Source: Jiangella gansuensis DSM 44835
GTDB taxonomy: Bacteria > Actinomycetota > Actinomycetes > Jiangellales > Jiangellaceae
Direction: 5' to 3'
Assembly (NCBI RefSeq): GCF_000515395.1
Contig: NZ_KI911782.1
Coordinates: 1,403,090-1,467,089, forward strand
DNA length: 64,000 bases
In this document: positions 17,344 through 26,744 of the stretch, one piece after another
Layout of the letters: each line of letters starts with the position of its first letter
Position numbering within the stretch: the first letter of the stretch is position 1
The notes under the pieces: model-generated
What the model was told of the DNA's origin: nothing
The model's input: only the letters and a program-made list of their open reading frames with translations
Database searches by the model: none
Made by a program: the position numbers and the translations under genes

Positions 17344-20300
17344 GTGAGGCGCCCCGTCGATCGCTCAGCCGTGCGGCTGGTCCACACTGCTCGGCCCGCG
17401 TCCCAGCCGGTCCGTCTCGACGACTCGCAGCGGCGCGCGGTCGAGCACCGCGGTGGTCCGCTGCTGGTGCTGGCCGGCCCGGGTACCGGCAAGACGACCA
17501 CTCTGGTCGAGGCGGTGGCGCACCGCATCGAGCACGACGGCCTCGACCCGCAGCAGGTGCTGGTCCTGACGTTCAGCCGGCGGGCCGCGGCCGAGCTGCG
17601 CGAACGCATCGCCCGGCGGCTGGGCCGCACCATCCGCGAGCCGCTGGCGCGCACCTTCCACTCCTATGCGTTCGGGCTGCTGCGACGGGAAGCGGTCGAG
17701 CGCGGCGAGCCGACACCGCGCCTGCTGGGCGGGGCCGAGCAGGACGTCCTCATCCGTGAACTGCTGCGCGGCGACGTCGAGGAGCTCGGCGCCGGCTACT
17801 GGCCCGACCGGCTCCGTCCGGCGCTGCTGACGCGGGGCTTCGCGGCGGAGCTACGCGACTTCCTGATGCGGGCGGTCGAGCGCGGCATCGGCGTCGACGA
17901 CCTCGCCGCCCTGGGCCGCGCTCACGGCCGCGACGACTGGACGGCCGCCGCGCGGTTCTTCCAGCAGTACGGCGGTGTCACCGCGTTCCGCGATCCGCCC
18001 ACGTACGACCAAGCCGAGCTGGTCCGGGCCGCCGCCGGGCTGCTGCGCGACGAACCGGCGCTCCTGGCCCGCGAACGGCAGGCCCGGGCGTTCGTCGTCG
18101 TCGACGAGTACCAGGACTCCGATCCGGCGCAGGAGGAGCTGTTGCGGCTGCTGTCCGGCGGCGGCCGCGAGCTGCTCGTCGTCGGCGACCCCGACCAGTC
18201 CATCTACGGGTTCCGGGGCGCGGAGCCCGAGGGCATCCGGCGCTTCACCGACCGCTTCCTCACCGCGGACGGCTCGCCGGGGACGGTGCTGGCGCTGACG
18301 GTGTCCAGGCGTTCCGGGCCGGGGCTGCTCACCGCGTCGCGGCGGGTGGCAGTTCGGTTGGGCGGTCCGCGGGCGCACCGCGACCTGCGCTCGGCCGCAC
18401 CGGGCGCCGAGCCGGAGGCCGGTGACGCCCGCGCCGACCGGGCGACGGTGCATCTGCTGCCCAGCGCCAGCCAGGAGGCAGCGTTCATCGCCGGCCGGCT
18501 GCGCGCGGCGCACCTGCTCGACGACGTGCCGTGGGAGTCCATGGCAGTGTTGGTGCGCGGCGCCGGCGCCATCCCGGTGCTGCGCCGCGCCCTGGCCGGT
18601 GCGGGGGTGCCGGTCAGTGTCCGGCTCGACGACGTGCCGCTGGTCGACCAACCACCGGTCCGAGCGCTGCTGACGGTGCTCGAGCTGGCCACCGGCCTGC
18701 GCGAGCTCGACGTCGAGACAGCTCTCGAGCTCGTCACCGGTCCGCTCGGCGGGGCCGACGCGCTGGCCGTCCGGCGGCTGCGGCAGGAGCTGCGCGCACA
18801 CGAGCTCACCTCCGGCGGCGGAAGGGCCTCTGGCGAGTTGCTGGTCGAGGCCATCACGGACCCGTCCGTGCTGGAGTTCCTCGACGACCGCGCGGTCGAG
18901 CCGGCGGCCCGGGTGTCCGGTCTCATCGCGGCCGCGCGCACCGCCGCCGAGGCCGAGGACGCCACCGCCGAGAACGTCCTGTGGGCGGTGTGGAGCCGGT
19001 CCGGGCTGGAGACGCGCTGGTCGCGGGCGGCGCTGAGCGGCGGACGGTCCGCTCCGGCCGCCGATGCCGACCTCGACGCCGTCGTCGCCCTGTTCGACGC
19101 CGTCGCCCGCTACGTCGACCGGATGCCCGGCGCCCGCCCGGAAGGGTTCGTCGAGCACCTGCGCGACCAGCAGCTCCCAGCCGACACCTACCGGCCCACG
19201 ACGTCCGCGTCGGCCACCGTCAGCATCCTCACCGCGCACGCCTCCAAGGGCTTGGAGTGGGACGTCGTCGCCGTCGCCGGAGTGCAGGAGGGTGTCTGGC
19301 CAGACCTGCGCGAACGGGGCAGCCTGCTGGGCACCGAGTCGCTGGTCGACGTCGTCGCCCAGCGCGACGGCTCCGCCATCACCCGGGCCAGTGCCCGGCT
19401 CGCCGAGGAGCGGCGGCTGTTCTACGTGGCGGTCACCCGCGCGCGGACACGCCTCTACATCACGGCCGTCTCCGACGAGGAGTCCCAGCCGTCCCGCTTT
19501 CTCGACGACGTCGACCCGCTCCCGGCCGGTGCCGAACCCGAGCGCGAGGTGCAGCGTCCCGGCCGCGGGCTCAACCTCCCCGCCGTCGTCGCCGAGCTGC
19601 GTGGCGTCGTCTGCGACCCCACCCAGCCCGAACAGCGCCGCCGTGGCGCCGCACACCAGCTGGCCCGGCTGGCCGCGGCCGGGGTGCCACAAGCCGGCCC
19701 GGACGACTGGTACGGCATGCGCGAGCTGTCCGTGCCCGAACCGCTGGGGCAGCCGGACCAGCCGGTGCGGGTCTCCCCGTCGAAGGTCGAGGAGTTCAAC
19801 CGCTGTGAGCTGCGCTGGCTGCTCAAGGCCTGCGGTGCCACCGACTCCGACCTGCGTCGCGCCGGCGTCGGTTCGCTGGTGCACGACCTGGCCGAGCGGG
19901 CCGCCACCGAGGGGTGGTCCGACGACAAACTGCTCACCGAGCTGGACAACTCCTGGCCATCCATCGACGCCGGCGAGGGCTGGGTGGCCGCACGCGAGTA
20001 CACCCGGGTCCGTGACATGGTGCAGCGGCTGGGGCGCTGGCTGCGGGCCAACCCGCGCACCCTGGTCGGCGCCGAGCTCGGCTTCGACGTGCGCATCGGG
20101 TCCGCCCGGTTGGTCGGGCGGGTCGACCGGCTCGACGCCGACACCGACGGCCGGCTCGTCGTCGTCGACTACAAGACCGGCGTCAGCGCGCCCAGCACTG
20201 CCGAGGTTGCCGAGCACGCCCAGCTGGCCACCTACCAGCTCGCGGTCGAACACGGCGCCTTCGACGACACCACCGGCGGCGAGCGGCGCAGCGGGGGAGC

Positions 20301-20526
20301 CGGCCTGGTCCAGCTCGGCAAGCCGTCCCGGGGCGAGGCCCGCGAGCAGGTGCAGCCACCGCTCGGCGAGGCCGAGCAGCCGGGCTGGGCGCACGACATG
20401 CTCGAACGCACCGCCGAGGGCATGCGGCAGCCGACGTTCCGGGCCGAGAAGGGCGGCTGGTGTGGCTTCTGCCCGGCCCGGCCGTCCTGCCCGGTGTGGC
20501 CCGAGGGCGAGCAGGTGGTCCCATGA
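17344..20526 (+). CDS. adnA: AdnA-like helicase-nuclease subunit
   Basis: A 1060-residue UvrD-family motor fused to a RecB-like nuclease. Motor motifs: Q-motif region RLDDSQRRAVEH, Walker A GPGTGKTT (about residues 45-52), VVVDEYQDSD (motif II), GDPDQSIYGFRGAE (motif III), TAHASKGLEWDVV and VAVTRARTRLYI. The C-terminal nuclease has RVDRLDAD and VVVDYKTG (Asp about 941), with Fe-S cysteines at about 821 (CELRW) and 1040, 1043, 1049 (CGFCPARPSC). AdnAB resects double-strand breaks in actinobacteria. The GTG start has GAAGGGAG about 10 bases upstream. The stop overlaps adnB in ATGA. Confidence 0.92.
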   Translation: MRRPVDRSAVRLVHTARPASQPVRLDDSQRRAVEHRGGPLLVLAGPGTGKTTTLVEAVAHRIEHDGLDPQQVLVLTFSRRAAAELRERIARRLGRTIREPLARTFHSYAFGLLRREAVERGEPTPRLLGGAEQDVLIRELLRGDVEELGAGYWPDRLRPALLTRGFAAELRDFLMRAVERGIGVDDLAALGRAHGRDDWTAAARFFQQYGGVTAFRDPPTYDQAELVRAAAGLLRDEPALLARERQARAFVVVDEYQDSDPAQEELLRLLSGGGRELLVVGDPDQSIYGFRGAEPEGIRRFTDRFLTADGSPGTVLALTVSRRSGPGLLTASRRVAVRLGGPRAHRDLRSAAPGAEPEAGDARADRATVHLLPSASQEAAFIAGRLRAAHLLDDVPWESMAVLVRGAGAIPVLRRALAGAGVPVSVRLDDVPLVDQPPVRALLTVLELATGLRELDVETALELVTGPLGGADALAVRRLRQELRAHELTSGGGRASGELLVEAITDPSVLEFLDDRAVEPAARVSGLIAAARTAAEAEDATAENVLWAVWSRSGLETRWSRAALSGGRSAPAADADLDAVVALFDAVARYVDRMPGARPEGFVEHLRDQQLPADTYRPTTSASATVSILTAHASKGLEWDVVAVAGVQEGVWPDLRERGSLLGTESLVDVVAQRDGSAITRASARLAEERRLFYVAVTRARTRLYITAVSDEESQPSRFLDDVDPLPAGAEPEREVQRPGRGLNLPAVVAELRGVVCDPTQPEQRRRGAAHQLARLAAAGVPQAGPDDWYGMRELSVPEPLGQPDQPVRVSPSKVEEFNRCELRWLLKACGATDSDLRRAGVGSLVHDLAERAATEGWSDDKLLTELDNSWPSIDAGEGWVAAREYTRVRDMVQRLGRWLRANPRTLVGAELGFDVRIGSARLVGRVDRLDADTDGRLVVVDYKTGVSAPSTAEVAEHAQLATYQLAVEHGAFDDTTGGERRSGGAGLVQLGKPSRGEAREQVQPPLGEAEQPGWAHDMLERTAEGMRQPTFRAEKGGWCGFCPARPSCPVWPEGEQVVP

Positions 20527-23500
20527 ATTCCCCGGTCGTCACGCCGCAGGAGCTGGCCCGGCGGCTCGGTCAGCCGGATCCGACCCCGGAGCAGGCCGCA
20601 GCCATCGCCGCCCCGCTGGAGCCGGGCGTCGTGGTCGCCGGGGCAGGTTCCGGCAAGACCGAGACGATGGCCTCCCGGGTGCTGTGGCTGGTGGCGGCCG
20701 GGCTGGTGCGTCCGGAGCAGGTGCTCGGCCTCACGTTCACCCGCAAGGCCGCCCGCGAACTGGCCGCGCGCATCCGGCGGCGGTTGTCGCAGCTGGCCGC
20801 GCGGGGTCTGGTCGCCGCCGACGTCCTCGACGGCGAACCGACGGTGCTCACCTACGACGCGTACGCCGGGCGCATCGTCGCCGAGCACGCGTTGCGGTTG
20901 GGCCGCGAACCCGGCGCCCGGCTCATCACCGAGGCCGTGGCCTGGCAGTACGCCCAGCGGGTGGTGTCGTCGTACGACGGCGACATGGAGGCCGTCGGGT
21001 ACGCGCCGTCCACCGTCGTGCAGAAGGTGCTGGACCTGCACGGCGAGTTGGCCGGCCACCTCGTGACCCCGGAGCGGGTGCGCGAGTTCACCGCCGGCCT
21101 GCGCGCCCGGGTCGAGTCGTTGCCGAAGGCCAAGGCGCAGCGCACCAAGGACCACATGTACGCCGACGTCGCGAAGGGCCTGGCGGTCCAGGACGCCCGG
21201 GTGGCGCTGCTGCCCGTCGTCGAGGAGTTCCGGGCCCGCAAACGCGACGACGAAGTCCTCGACTTCGCCGACCAGGCCGAGCTGGCCGCCACCCTCGCCG
21301 CAGGTTTCCCGGAAGTCGGCGAGGCCGAACGGGCGAGCTACCGGGTGGTGCTGCTCGACGAGTACCAGGACACCAGCCACGCCCAGCTGGTGCTGCTGCG
21401 CTCGCTGTTCGGCGGTGGGCATCCGGTGACGGCGGTCGGCGACCCGTGTCAGTCCATCTACGGCTGGCGGGGCGCGAGCGCCGGCACGCTGACGTCGTTC
21501 CGCCGCGAGTTCCGGCCCGGGGGCGACGACGCCGCGCCGGCCCGGCTCGACTCGCTCACCACCAGTTTCCGCAACGGTGCCGAGGTCCTCCAGGTGGCGA
21601 ACCGGCTGTCGCAGCCCCTGCGCGCCGAAGGTCTCGACGTCCCGGAGCTCACCGCCTTCCCGGGGCTGCCGCCCAGCACCGTCGTCGCGTCGCTGCACCT
21701 GACCGCCGACGACGAAGCCGCCGACGTCGCCCGCCGGGCGCGCGCCTTCTGGGATGCCTCCGGCGAGGGCCGGACGGTCGCCGTGCTGGTCCGCACCCGC
21801 AGCCAGATCCCGCGCCTGGAGGCGGCGCTGCGTGCGGTGGACCTCCCGGTCGAGGTTGTCGGCGTCGGCGGGCTGCTCGCCACGGCCGAGGTCGGTGACG
21901 TCGTCGCCACGCTGCGGGTGGTCAACGATCCCTCTCGCGGCGACGCGCTGATGCGCCTGCTGACCGGATCTCGGTGGCGCATCGGGCCGCGAGACCTCGA
22001 CGCACTGGCGCGGTGGGCCCGTCGGCTCGGGCGACCGGGGGATCAACCGCCAGGCGGGGGCTCGGCAGGTGTCCCGGACCGGAGAGCGCCGCAGAGCGCC
22101 GGCCCGGACGGTGCTGCGGGCGCGAGTGGCGCGGGCGCGAGTGGCGCCGGCCCGGCCGGCCCGGACCTCGTCGTCCTGGACGAGGTCGACGAACTGAGCA
22201 TCGTCGACGCGCTCGACGCGCTCCCGCAGGGCGGCGACTGGTTCTCCCCGGAGGGCGACCGCCGGTTGCGGGCGCTGTCCGCGGAGTTGCGGGAGCTGCG
22301 CACGCGGACCGGTCAGGCACTGACCGAGCTGGTCCACGACGTACAGCGCACTCTCGGGCTCGACGTCGAACTGGCCGCCCGGCGCGGCCCGGGCGGACGG
22401 GCCAACCTCGAGCGCTTTCTCGACGTCGCCGCGGAGTTCGAGGCCAACGGGCAGTCGCACGGCTTGTCGGGCTTCCTGGCGTACCTGGACGCCGCCGAGA
22501 CCGCCGAACGCGGTCTGGCCCCGGGTGAGGTCGAGGTGTCCGGCGACCGCGTCCAGGTGCTGACGGTGCACGGCGCCAAGGGCTTGGAGTGGGACGCGGT
22601 GTTCGTGACGGGCCTGGTCGACAAGGTCTTCCCGTCCGGTGGTGAGCGGCAGCGGGCGTGGCTGGGGGACCCCGGCGAGTTGCCGTACGCGCTGCGCGGC
22701 GATGCCGGCGCGCTGCCGCCGCTCGATCTGGACGGGGCCGCGGACCAGGTGGGTGCCCGCGATGCCGTCGACCGCTTCTACGGGGACGCGGCGGCGGCCG
22801 CCCGGCTCGAGGAACGCCGGCTGGCCTATGTCGCGGTCACCCGGGCCCGCTCGCTGCTCGTGTGCAGCGGCTACCGCTGGGACGACGCCACCCGGCCGCG
22901 GGAACTCTCGCCGTTCCTGCACGAGATCCGCGCCGCCTGCGAGGCCGGCGCGGGAGAGGTCGGCGTGTGGGTCGATGCTCCGGACGATGACGACGTCAAC
23001 CCGCTCACGCAGGACGTGCCGGAACTGCGCTGGCCCTTCGATCCGCTCGGCGAACGCCGCACCCTGCTGGAGGCCGGCGCCGCGTTGGTCCGTGAGGCAC
23101 AGGCTGCCGTCGACGGCGTGCTGTTCGACCCCGAGGAGCCGGTCACCGAGTGGGACGCCGAGATCGACCGGCTGCTCGCCGAGCGCGAGCGGTACGGCTC
23201 GTACCGGCCGGTGGAGGTGCCGCTTCCCGCGCATCTGTCGGTGTCGCAGCTGGTGGCGCTGCGTGAGAACCCGGACGAGCTGGCGCGGTCGCTGCGCAGG
23301 CCGGTGCCGCGGGCGCCCGCTCCGCTGGCTCGCCGGGGCACTCTGTTCCACACGTGGCTGGAGTCGCGATGGGGGGCGCCCCGGCTGGTGGACGTCGACG
23401 AGCTGCCCGGCTCCGCCGACGACGGCGGGGCGCCGGACCGTGAGCTGGCGGCGCTGCAGGAGGCGTTCCTCGCGTCCGACTGGGCCGCTCGCACACCGGT

Positions 23501-23840
23501 CGAGGTGGAGGCGCCGTTCGAGCTGCTCGTGGCGGGGGTCCTGCTGCGCGGCCGGGTTGATGCGGTGTTCACCACGGACGGCGGCGGCATCGAGGTCGTG
23601 GACTGGAAGACCGGCCGGCCGGCGGTCGGGGAGGCCGACGCCGCGGCGCGGACCGTGCAGCTCGCCGCATACCGGCTGGCGTTCGCGCGCCTGTACGACC
23701 TGCCGTTGGAGCGGGTCGGTGCGGCGTTCCACCACGTGCGCGACAACCTCACCGTGCGGCCCGCGGACCTCCTCGACGAGGCCGATCTGCACAACGTCAT
23801 CTCCGCGTTGCCGGCCTCGACCGACTCTCCCCGGAAATGA
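20523..23840 (+). CDS. adnB: AdnB-like helicase-nuclease subunit
   Basis: A 1105-residue partner of AdnA, starting in an ATGA overlap with it. Motor: Walker A GAGSGKTE, LTFTRKAARELAARI, LLDEYQDTSHAQ, GDPCQSIYGWRGA, LTVHGAKGLEWDAVF and VAVTRARSLLVC. The C-terminal nuclease carries VDWKTGRP (Asp near 1027) and the following QLAAYRLAF helix; the four Fe-S cysteines of AdnA are not present, as in known AdnB. A low-complexity Gly/Ala/Ser insert (GASGAGASGAGPAGPD) sits in the middle. In mycobacteria AdnB is the main motor of the heterodimer. The stop codon lies inside the family-1 repeat at 23831. Confidence 0.92.
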   Translation: MNSPVVTPQELARRLGQPDPTPEQAAAIAAPLEPGVVVAGAGSGKTETMASRVLWLVAAGLVRPEQVLGLTFTRKAARELAARIRRRLSQLAARGLVAADVLDGEPTVLTYDAYAGRIVAEHALRLGREPGARLITEAVAWQYAQRVVSSYDGDMEAVGYAPSTVVQKVLDLHGELAGHLVTPERVREFTAGLRARVESLPKAKAQRTKDHMYADVAKGLAVQDARVALLPVVEEFRARKRDDEVLDFADQAELAATLAAGFPEVGEAERASYRVVLLDEYQDTSHAQLVLLRSLFGGGHPVTAVGDPCQSIYGWRGASAGTLTSFRREFRPGGDDAAPARLDSLTTSFRNGAEVLQVANRLSQPLRAEGLDVPELTAFPGLPPSTVVASLHLTADDEAADVARRARAFWDASGEGRTVAVLVRTRSQIPRLEAALRAVDLPVEVVGVGGLLATAEVGDVVATLRVVNDPSRGDALMRLLTGSRWRIGPRDLDALARWARRLGRPGDQPPGGGSAGVPDRRAPQSAGPDGAAGASGAGASGAGPAGPDLVVLDEVDELSIVDALDALPQGGDWFSPEGDRRLRALSAELRELRTRTGQALTELVHDVQRTLGLDVELAARRGPGGRANLERFLDVAAEFEANGQSHGLSGFLAYLDAAETAERGLAPGEVEVSGDRVQVLTVHGAKGLEWDAVFVTGLVDKVFPSGGERQRAWLGDPGELPYALRGDAGALPPLDLDGAADQVGARDAVDRFYGDAAAAARLEERRLAYVAVTRARSLLVCSGYRWDDATRPRELSPFLHEIRAACEAGAGEVGVWVDAPDDDDVNPLTQDVPELRWPFDPLGERRTLLEAGAALVREAQAAVDGVLFDPEEPVTEWDAEIDRLLAERERYGSYRPVEVPLPAHLSVSQLVALRENPDELARSLRRPVPRAPAPLARRGTLFHTWLESRWGAPRLVDVDELPGSADDGGAPDRELAALQEAFLASDWAARTPVEVEAPFELLVAGVLLRGRVDAVFTTDGGGIEVVDWKTGRPAVGEADAAARTVQLAAYRLAFARLYDLPLERVGAAFHHVRDNLTVRPADLLDEADLHNVISALPASTDSPRK

Positions 23841-23878
23841 TCACGTCCACCATGGGTCTTCCCGCTCTACCAGGCAGG
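23831..23878. repeat. Family-1 palindromic repeat, copy C (left half)
   Basis: CCGGAAATGATCACGTCC, then CATGGGT, then CCCGCTCTACCAGGCA follow the family consensus; the right half is missing. The adnB stop (TGA 23838-23840) is formed by the repeat itself, so adnB's last codons are repeat-derived. Confidence 0.8.
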
Positions 23879-23880
23879 GG

Positions 23881-23934
23881 CATGATCATCAACGGTTGGC
23901 GGCGTGATAACGCACCTAGCGGTCGATGATCATG
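23881..23934. repeat. CATGATCATC palindrome (family-2-like, divergent interior)
   Basis: CATGATCATC at 23881-23890 is repeated inverted as GATGATCATG at 23925-23934. The outer arms equal those of the family-2 repeats at 28.7 and 41.7 kb, but the interior differs. Together with the adjoining family-1 half and a GGTGGAGCGGGAG fragment at 23951, it fills much of the 296-base gap before the double-Nudix gene. Confidence 0.7.
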
Positions 23935-24136
23935 GCGGGACACGTCTGTGGGTGGAGCGGGAGAGCGCTCATGAGGAGGGCCGCTGGAGGCTGGCCGCGA
24001 TCGCTCGGGGCAGGGTAGTTGACGGAGGTGCGAATAGTACCTGGTCGATGACGGTTTGGCAGTGAAAATGACTCGTTGTCTCGGTCCCGGAGATGCCACT
24101 TGATCGTTGTGGCGCAGCGCGGGACACTCCTGTCTC

Positions 24137-25066
24137 GTGACCCCCGCGCTCCAGCCCCTACGCCGCATCGCCGCGTATGCCGTCTGCCTGGACCAGGCAG
24201 GGCGTGTGCTGCTCATCCGCGAGTCGATGCGATCCGGCACCCCGGGCGTGTGGACGCTGCCGGGCGGCAGTGTCCTGCACGGTGAGCACCCGCGGGACGC
24301 CGTGGTGCGCGAGGCGGCCGCCGAGTCCGGCCTCCTGCTCCGGGCCGTCGCGCCCATCGACGTCGTGGCGGACACGCGGGCCCGGCCGCACCGCCAGATC
24401 ACCCTGCACACCGATCGCATCCTGTTCGAGGCCGAGGTCATCAGCGGCGAGCCGGAGCCGTTGTCGCCAATGGTCGACGAGGTCGGCTGGGTGAGCCTCG
24501 AGGAGGCCGCCACGCTGCAGTTGCGGCCGTTCGCGTCGCAGGTGCTCAAGCTGCCGTTGTCCACGGTGGACCTGCCGCCGGAGGAGATGCCGGAGCTGCC
24601 GGGTTTCCACATCCAGCAAGCGCCCGACGGCCGGCACACCGTGCAGCGCTTCGCCGCCTATGGGCTGGTACGTGACCCGCGCGGCCGGATCCTGCTGACC
24701 CAGGTGGCCGCCGGCTACCCGGACGCCGGGTGCTGGCATCTGCCCGGCGGCGGCACGGACTTCGGCGAGCAGCCGGCCCAGGCACTGCTGCGTGAGCTGC
24801 ACGAGGAGACCGGCCAGTTGGGCCGGGTGCGGCGGCTGCTGGGCGTGGCCAGCCACCGTGAGCCGGAGCAGGTGGGCCCGGAGGGCTTCGCCATCGACTG
24901 GCACGGCGTACGGCCCTACTACGAGGTGGTGGTGGACGAGCCGGCCGAGGTGAGACTGGCCGACGTGGGCGGCTCGACGGTGGGGTCGCGGTGGTTCGAC
25001 CCCGCGGACGTGCGCACGTTGCCGCTGACGGCGGTGACCAGCGAGGCGCTGCGCGCGATCGCGTGA
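24137..25066 (+). CDS. Tandem two-domain Nudix hydrolase
   Basis: A 309-residue protein with two Nudix domains. Domain 1 (about 8-140) has GGSVLHGEHPRDAVVREAAAE, in which the second Glu of the REUXEE catalytic core is altered (REAAAESG). Domain 2 (about 165-305) has a canonical box, GEQPAQALLRELHEETG, preceded by CWHLPGGG. Domain 2 is therefore the probable catalytic unit; domain 1 may be structural. Nudix enzymes cleave nucleoside diphosphate-linked compounds; the substrate is unknown. GTG 24137 places the first strand eight residues in. Confidence 0.85.
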   Translation: MTPALQPLRRIAAYAVCLDQAGRVLLIRESMRSGTPGVWTLPGGSVLHGEHPRDAVVREAAAESGLLLRAVAPIDVVADTRARPHRQITLHTDRILFEAEVISGEPEPLSPMVDEVGWVSLEEAATLQLRPFASQVLKLPLSTVDLPPEEMPELPGFHIQQAPDGRHTVQRFAAYGLVRDPRGRILLTQVAAGYPDAGCWHLPGGGTDFGEQPAQALLRELHEETGQLGRVRRLLGVASHREPEQVGPEGFAIDWHGVRPYYEVVVDEPAEVRLADVGGSTVGSRWFDPADVRTLPLTAVTSEALRAIA

Positions 25067-25189
25067 CGGGTGCCGTCGTGGGGCGGGCTCGGCGACCTGT
25101 AGCCGTGCTCGGCGCCGCATCGGGGCCCGGCGCGGCGGTTCCGGCCCGCAGAGACCGGCCCCGGACCGAGGCCATCGTCGCGACCTCCG

Positions 25190-25711
25190 CTACGACGAGG
25201 CGCAGTGGCCCTGGCCGCAGGACATGGCGTCGTGCAGCCAGGTCCGCAGCTGGGCCTCGGTGAGCTCCGGCGCCCGGGCCAGCGCCACTGCCTCGACCGT
25301 GGCGCGGGTGGACGGCGCGAGCCGGCGGGTGTGGGTGGCGATGATGCGAGCCTTCTCGGCCGTGATGCGCCCTTCGTCGAGCGCGGTCACCGTGGCCGGC
25401 AGGCTTTGCACCAGTTCGACGGCGAGGCCGACCAGCTCTTCCGCCTCGTCCGTCTCGAGTGACAGGGCCGCGGCGACGGTGGCGGCCGTGGCCGGACCAC
25501 CGGGTGGATCGGCCCGGCGGGCCAGCTCGGCGACGACCCGGGCGCGCAGGGCGTCGAGGTGGGCCACCTGCCGCTGCGCCGCCCGGACCGCGTCGACGAG
25601 TTCGCGCCGGGGTAGCGCGCCCAGGTCGAGGGTCTCGATGACGGCGTTGAGGACCGTGCCGGGCGGTAGCGCGCGCCAGGCCGCACCGGGTTGATCTGCG
25701 GGGGCGATCAT
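25190..25711 (-). pseudogene. Truncated DUF222 (13E12-type) protein lacking its HNH domain
   Basis: The 173-residue product matches the N-terminal DUF222 helical region of 13E12-repeat proteins: RRELVDAVRAAQRQVAHLDA, AAALSLETDEAEELVGLAVE and ITAEKARIIATHTRRL. Full-length relatives run to about 400-500 residues with a C-terminal HNH nuclease. Here the frame ends after TWLHDAMSCGQGHCASS and no HNH motif follows in the 120 bases downstream. This points to a deletion remnant, although a short functional derivative is possible. The start is uncertain (ATG 25711 or GTG 25732). Confidence 0.6.
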
Positions 25712-25763
25712 GCCGGCGAGGCTATCGCACACCTGTTCGAACCGCCAGCGGTGATCTCACTCT

Positions 25764-26744
25764 TCAAGAAGCTCTGCGGAGAACGGCCACGACCGGCCGG
25801 TGATCGCTGCCGCCGACGGGGTCGAGCACCGAGAACCCCGTCACGTCCCAGGTGCGCCCGTCGGCGAGCACGTGGTCGATGGGCGCCCCCGCCCAGGCCG
25901 GCCAGCCGGCCGGCCAGGTTCCGACGGAGCCGGCGCCGCGCTGCGTGGCCGCGTCGACGCACGGCCCCAGGGACCGCAGGACCGGGTGGTCGAGTGTCGC
26001 GTTGAAGTCCCCGGCGGCGATGGCCCCGTCCAGGTCCCGGCACCGGCGCACTGCCTCGGAGGTGTCCGCGCGCCAGGCGTCCATGGTCTGGCGCGTCGGC
26101 GGGTACGCATGGACGGCGGTGATCGGCGGTGCCCCGGGCGTCGGCGAGCGGACCGTGAACGTGCCGAGCCCGCTGCCGGGGTCCGGTTGCGGTGTCCCGT
26201 ACTGGCCGACGGAGCCCGCAACAAGCAGCCCGGTGGCGGAGGTGACGCCGGCGTCGACCTGGTGGTGGAACACCTGGAAGCCCCCGCCGGCCAGTGCCGC
26301 CACCTTGTGCGTCGTCGCCTGTGAGGTCTCGGTCAGCACCACGATGTCCGCGCCGGTGGACGTCACCAGGGCCGCGAGGTCGGCGGCCGCGACACCGTCG
26401 TGCAGGGTGTTGAAAGCCAGCACCCGCATGCCGCCACCCGTCTCTTCGGCGTCCGGCCCGCCCAGGCCGCGCCACAGGACCACGCCGGCCGAGAACGCCG
26501 TCGCCAGCCCCGCCACGACGGCGACGGTGACGACGTACGGCCGGGCCCGCGCGACGACGACGGCCGCCACCACCAGCACGAGCAGCAGCGCTCCGCCGAC
26601 GGCGACGCCCAACCCGCGCATCGCCACCACCTGGGCAGGGCCGAAGCGACCGGCCAGGCCGAGCGCCTGCGGCCACACCACGACCACTGCGACCAGCGCT
26701 GAAAGCAGCGCGGTCAGCGTCAGCCACGCCGGGCGGCGGCTCAC
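25764..26744 (-). CDS. Membrane-anchored endonuclease/exonuclease/phosphatase family protein
   Basis: A 326-residue protein with three hydrophobic N-terminal segments (residues about 7-28, 43-64 and 70-92) and a C-terminal EEP domain. Catalytic motifs: LAFNTLHDG, VVLTETSQ (metal-binding Glu), HAYPPT, AAGDFNATLDH and GSDHRPVV (catalytic Asp-His). The catalytic domain follows an odd number of membrane segments, so is probably outside the cell, acting as a nuclease or phosphodiesterase. The GTG start overlaps the deoD stop in GTGA, so it is translated from the deoD mRNA. Confidence 0.85.
   Translation of the reverse strand: MSRRPAWLTLTALLSALVAVVVVWPQALGLAGRFGPAQVVAMRGLGVAVGGALLLVLVVAAVVVARARPYVVTVAVVAGLATAFSAGVVLWRGLGGPDAEETGGGMRVLAFNTLHDGVAAADLAALVTSTGADIVVLTETSQATTHKVAALAGGGFQVFHHQVDAGVTSATGLLVAGSVGQYGTPQPDPGSGLGTFTVRSPTPGAPPITAVHAYPPTRQTMDAWRADTSEAVRRCRDLDGAIAAGDFNATLDHPVLRSLGPCVDAATQRGAGSVGTWPAGWPAWAGAPIDHVLADGRTWDVTGFSVLDPVGGSDHRPVVAVLRRAS

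Noticed and set aside
17851-20394. 847-residue open frame antisense to adnA
   Set aside because: Composition is low-complexity Gly/Arg/Ala/Gln; it mirrors a well-supported helicase gene and arises from GC-rich third positions.
22080-22170. Tandem repeat or frameshift in adnB
   Set aside because: The GASGAGASGAG segment is in frame and short; it reads as a flexible linker between motor domains.
20232-23792. 1186-residue open frame antisense to adnB
   Set aside because: Same shadow effect; no motif, and adnB has full helicase and nuclease motifs.
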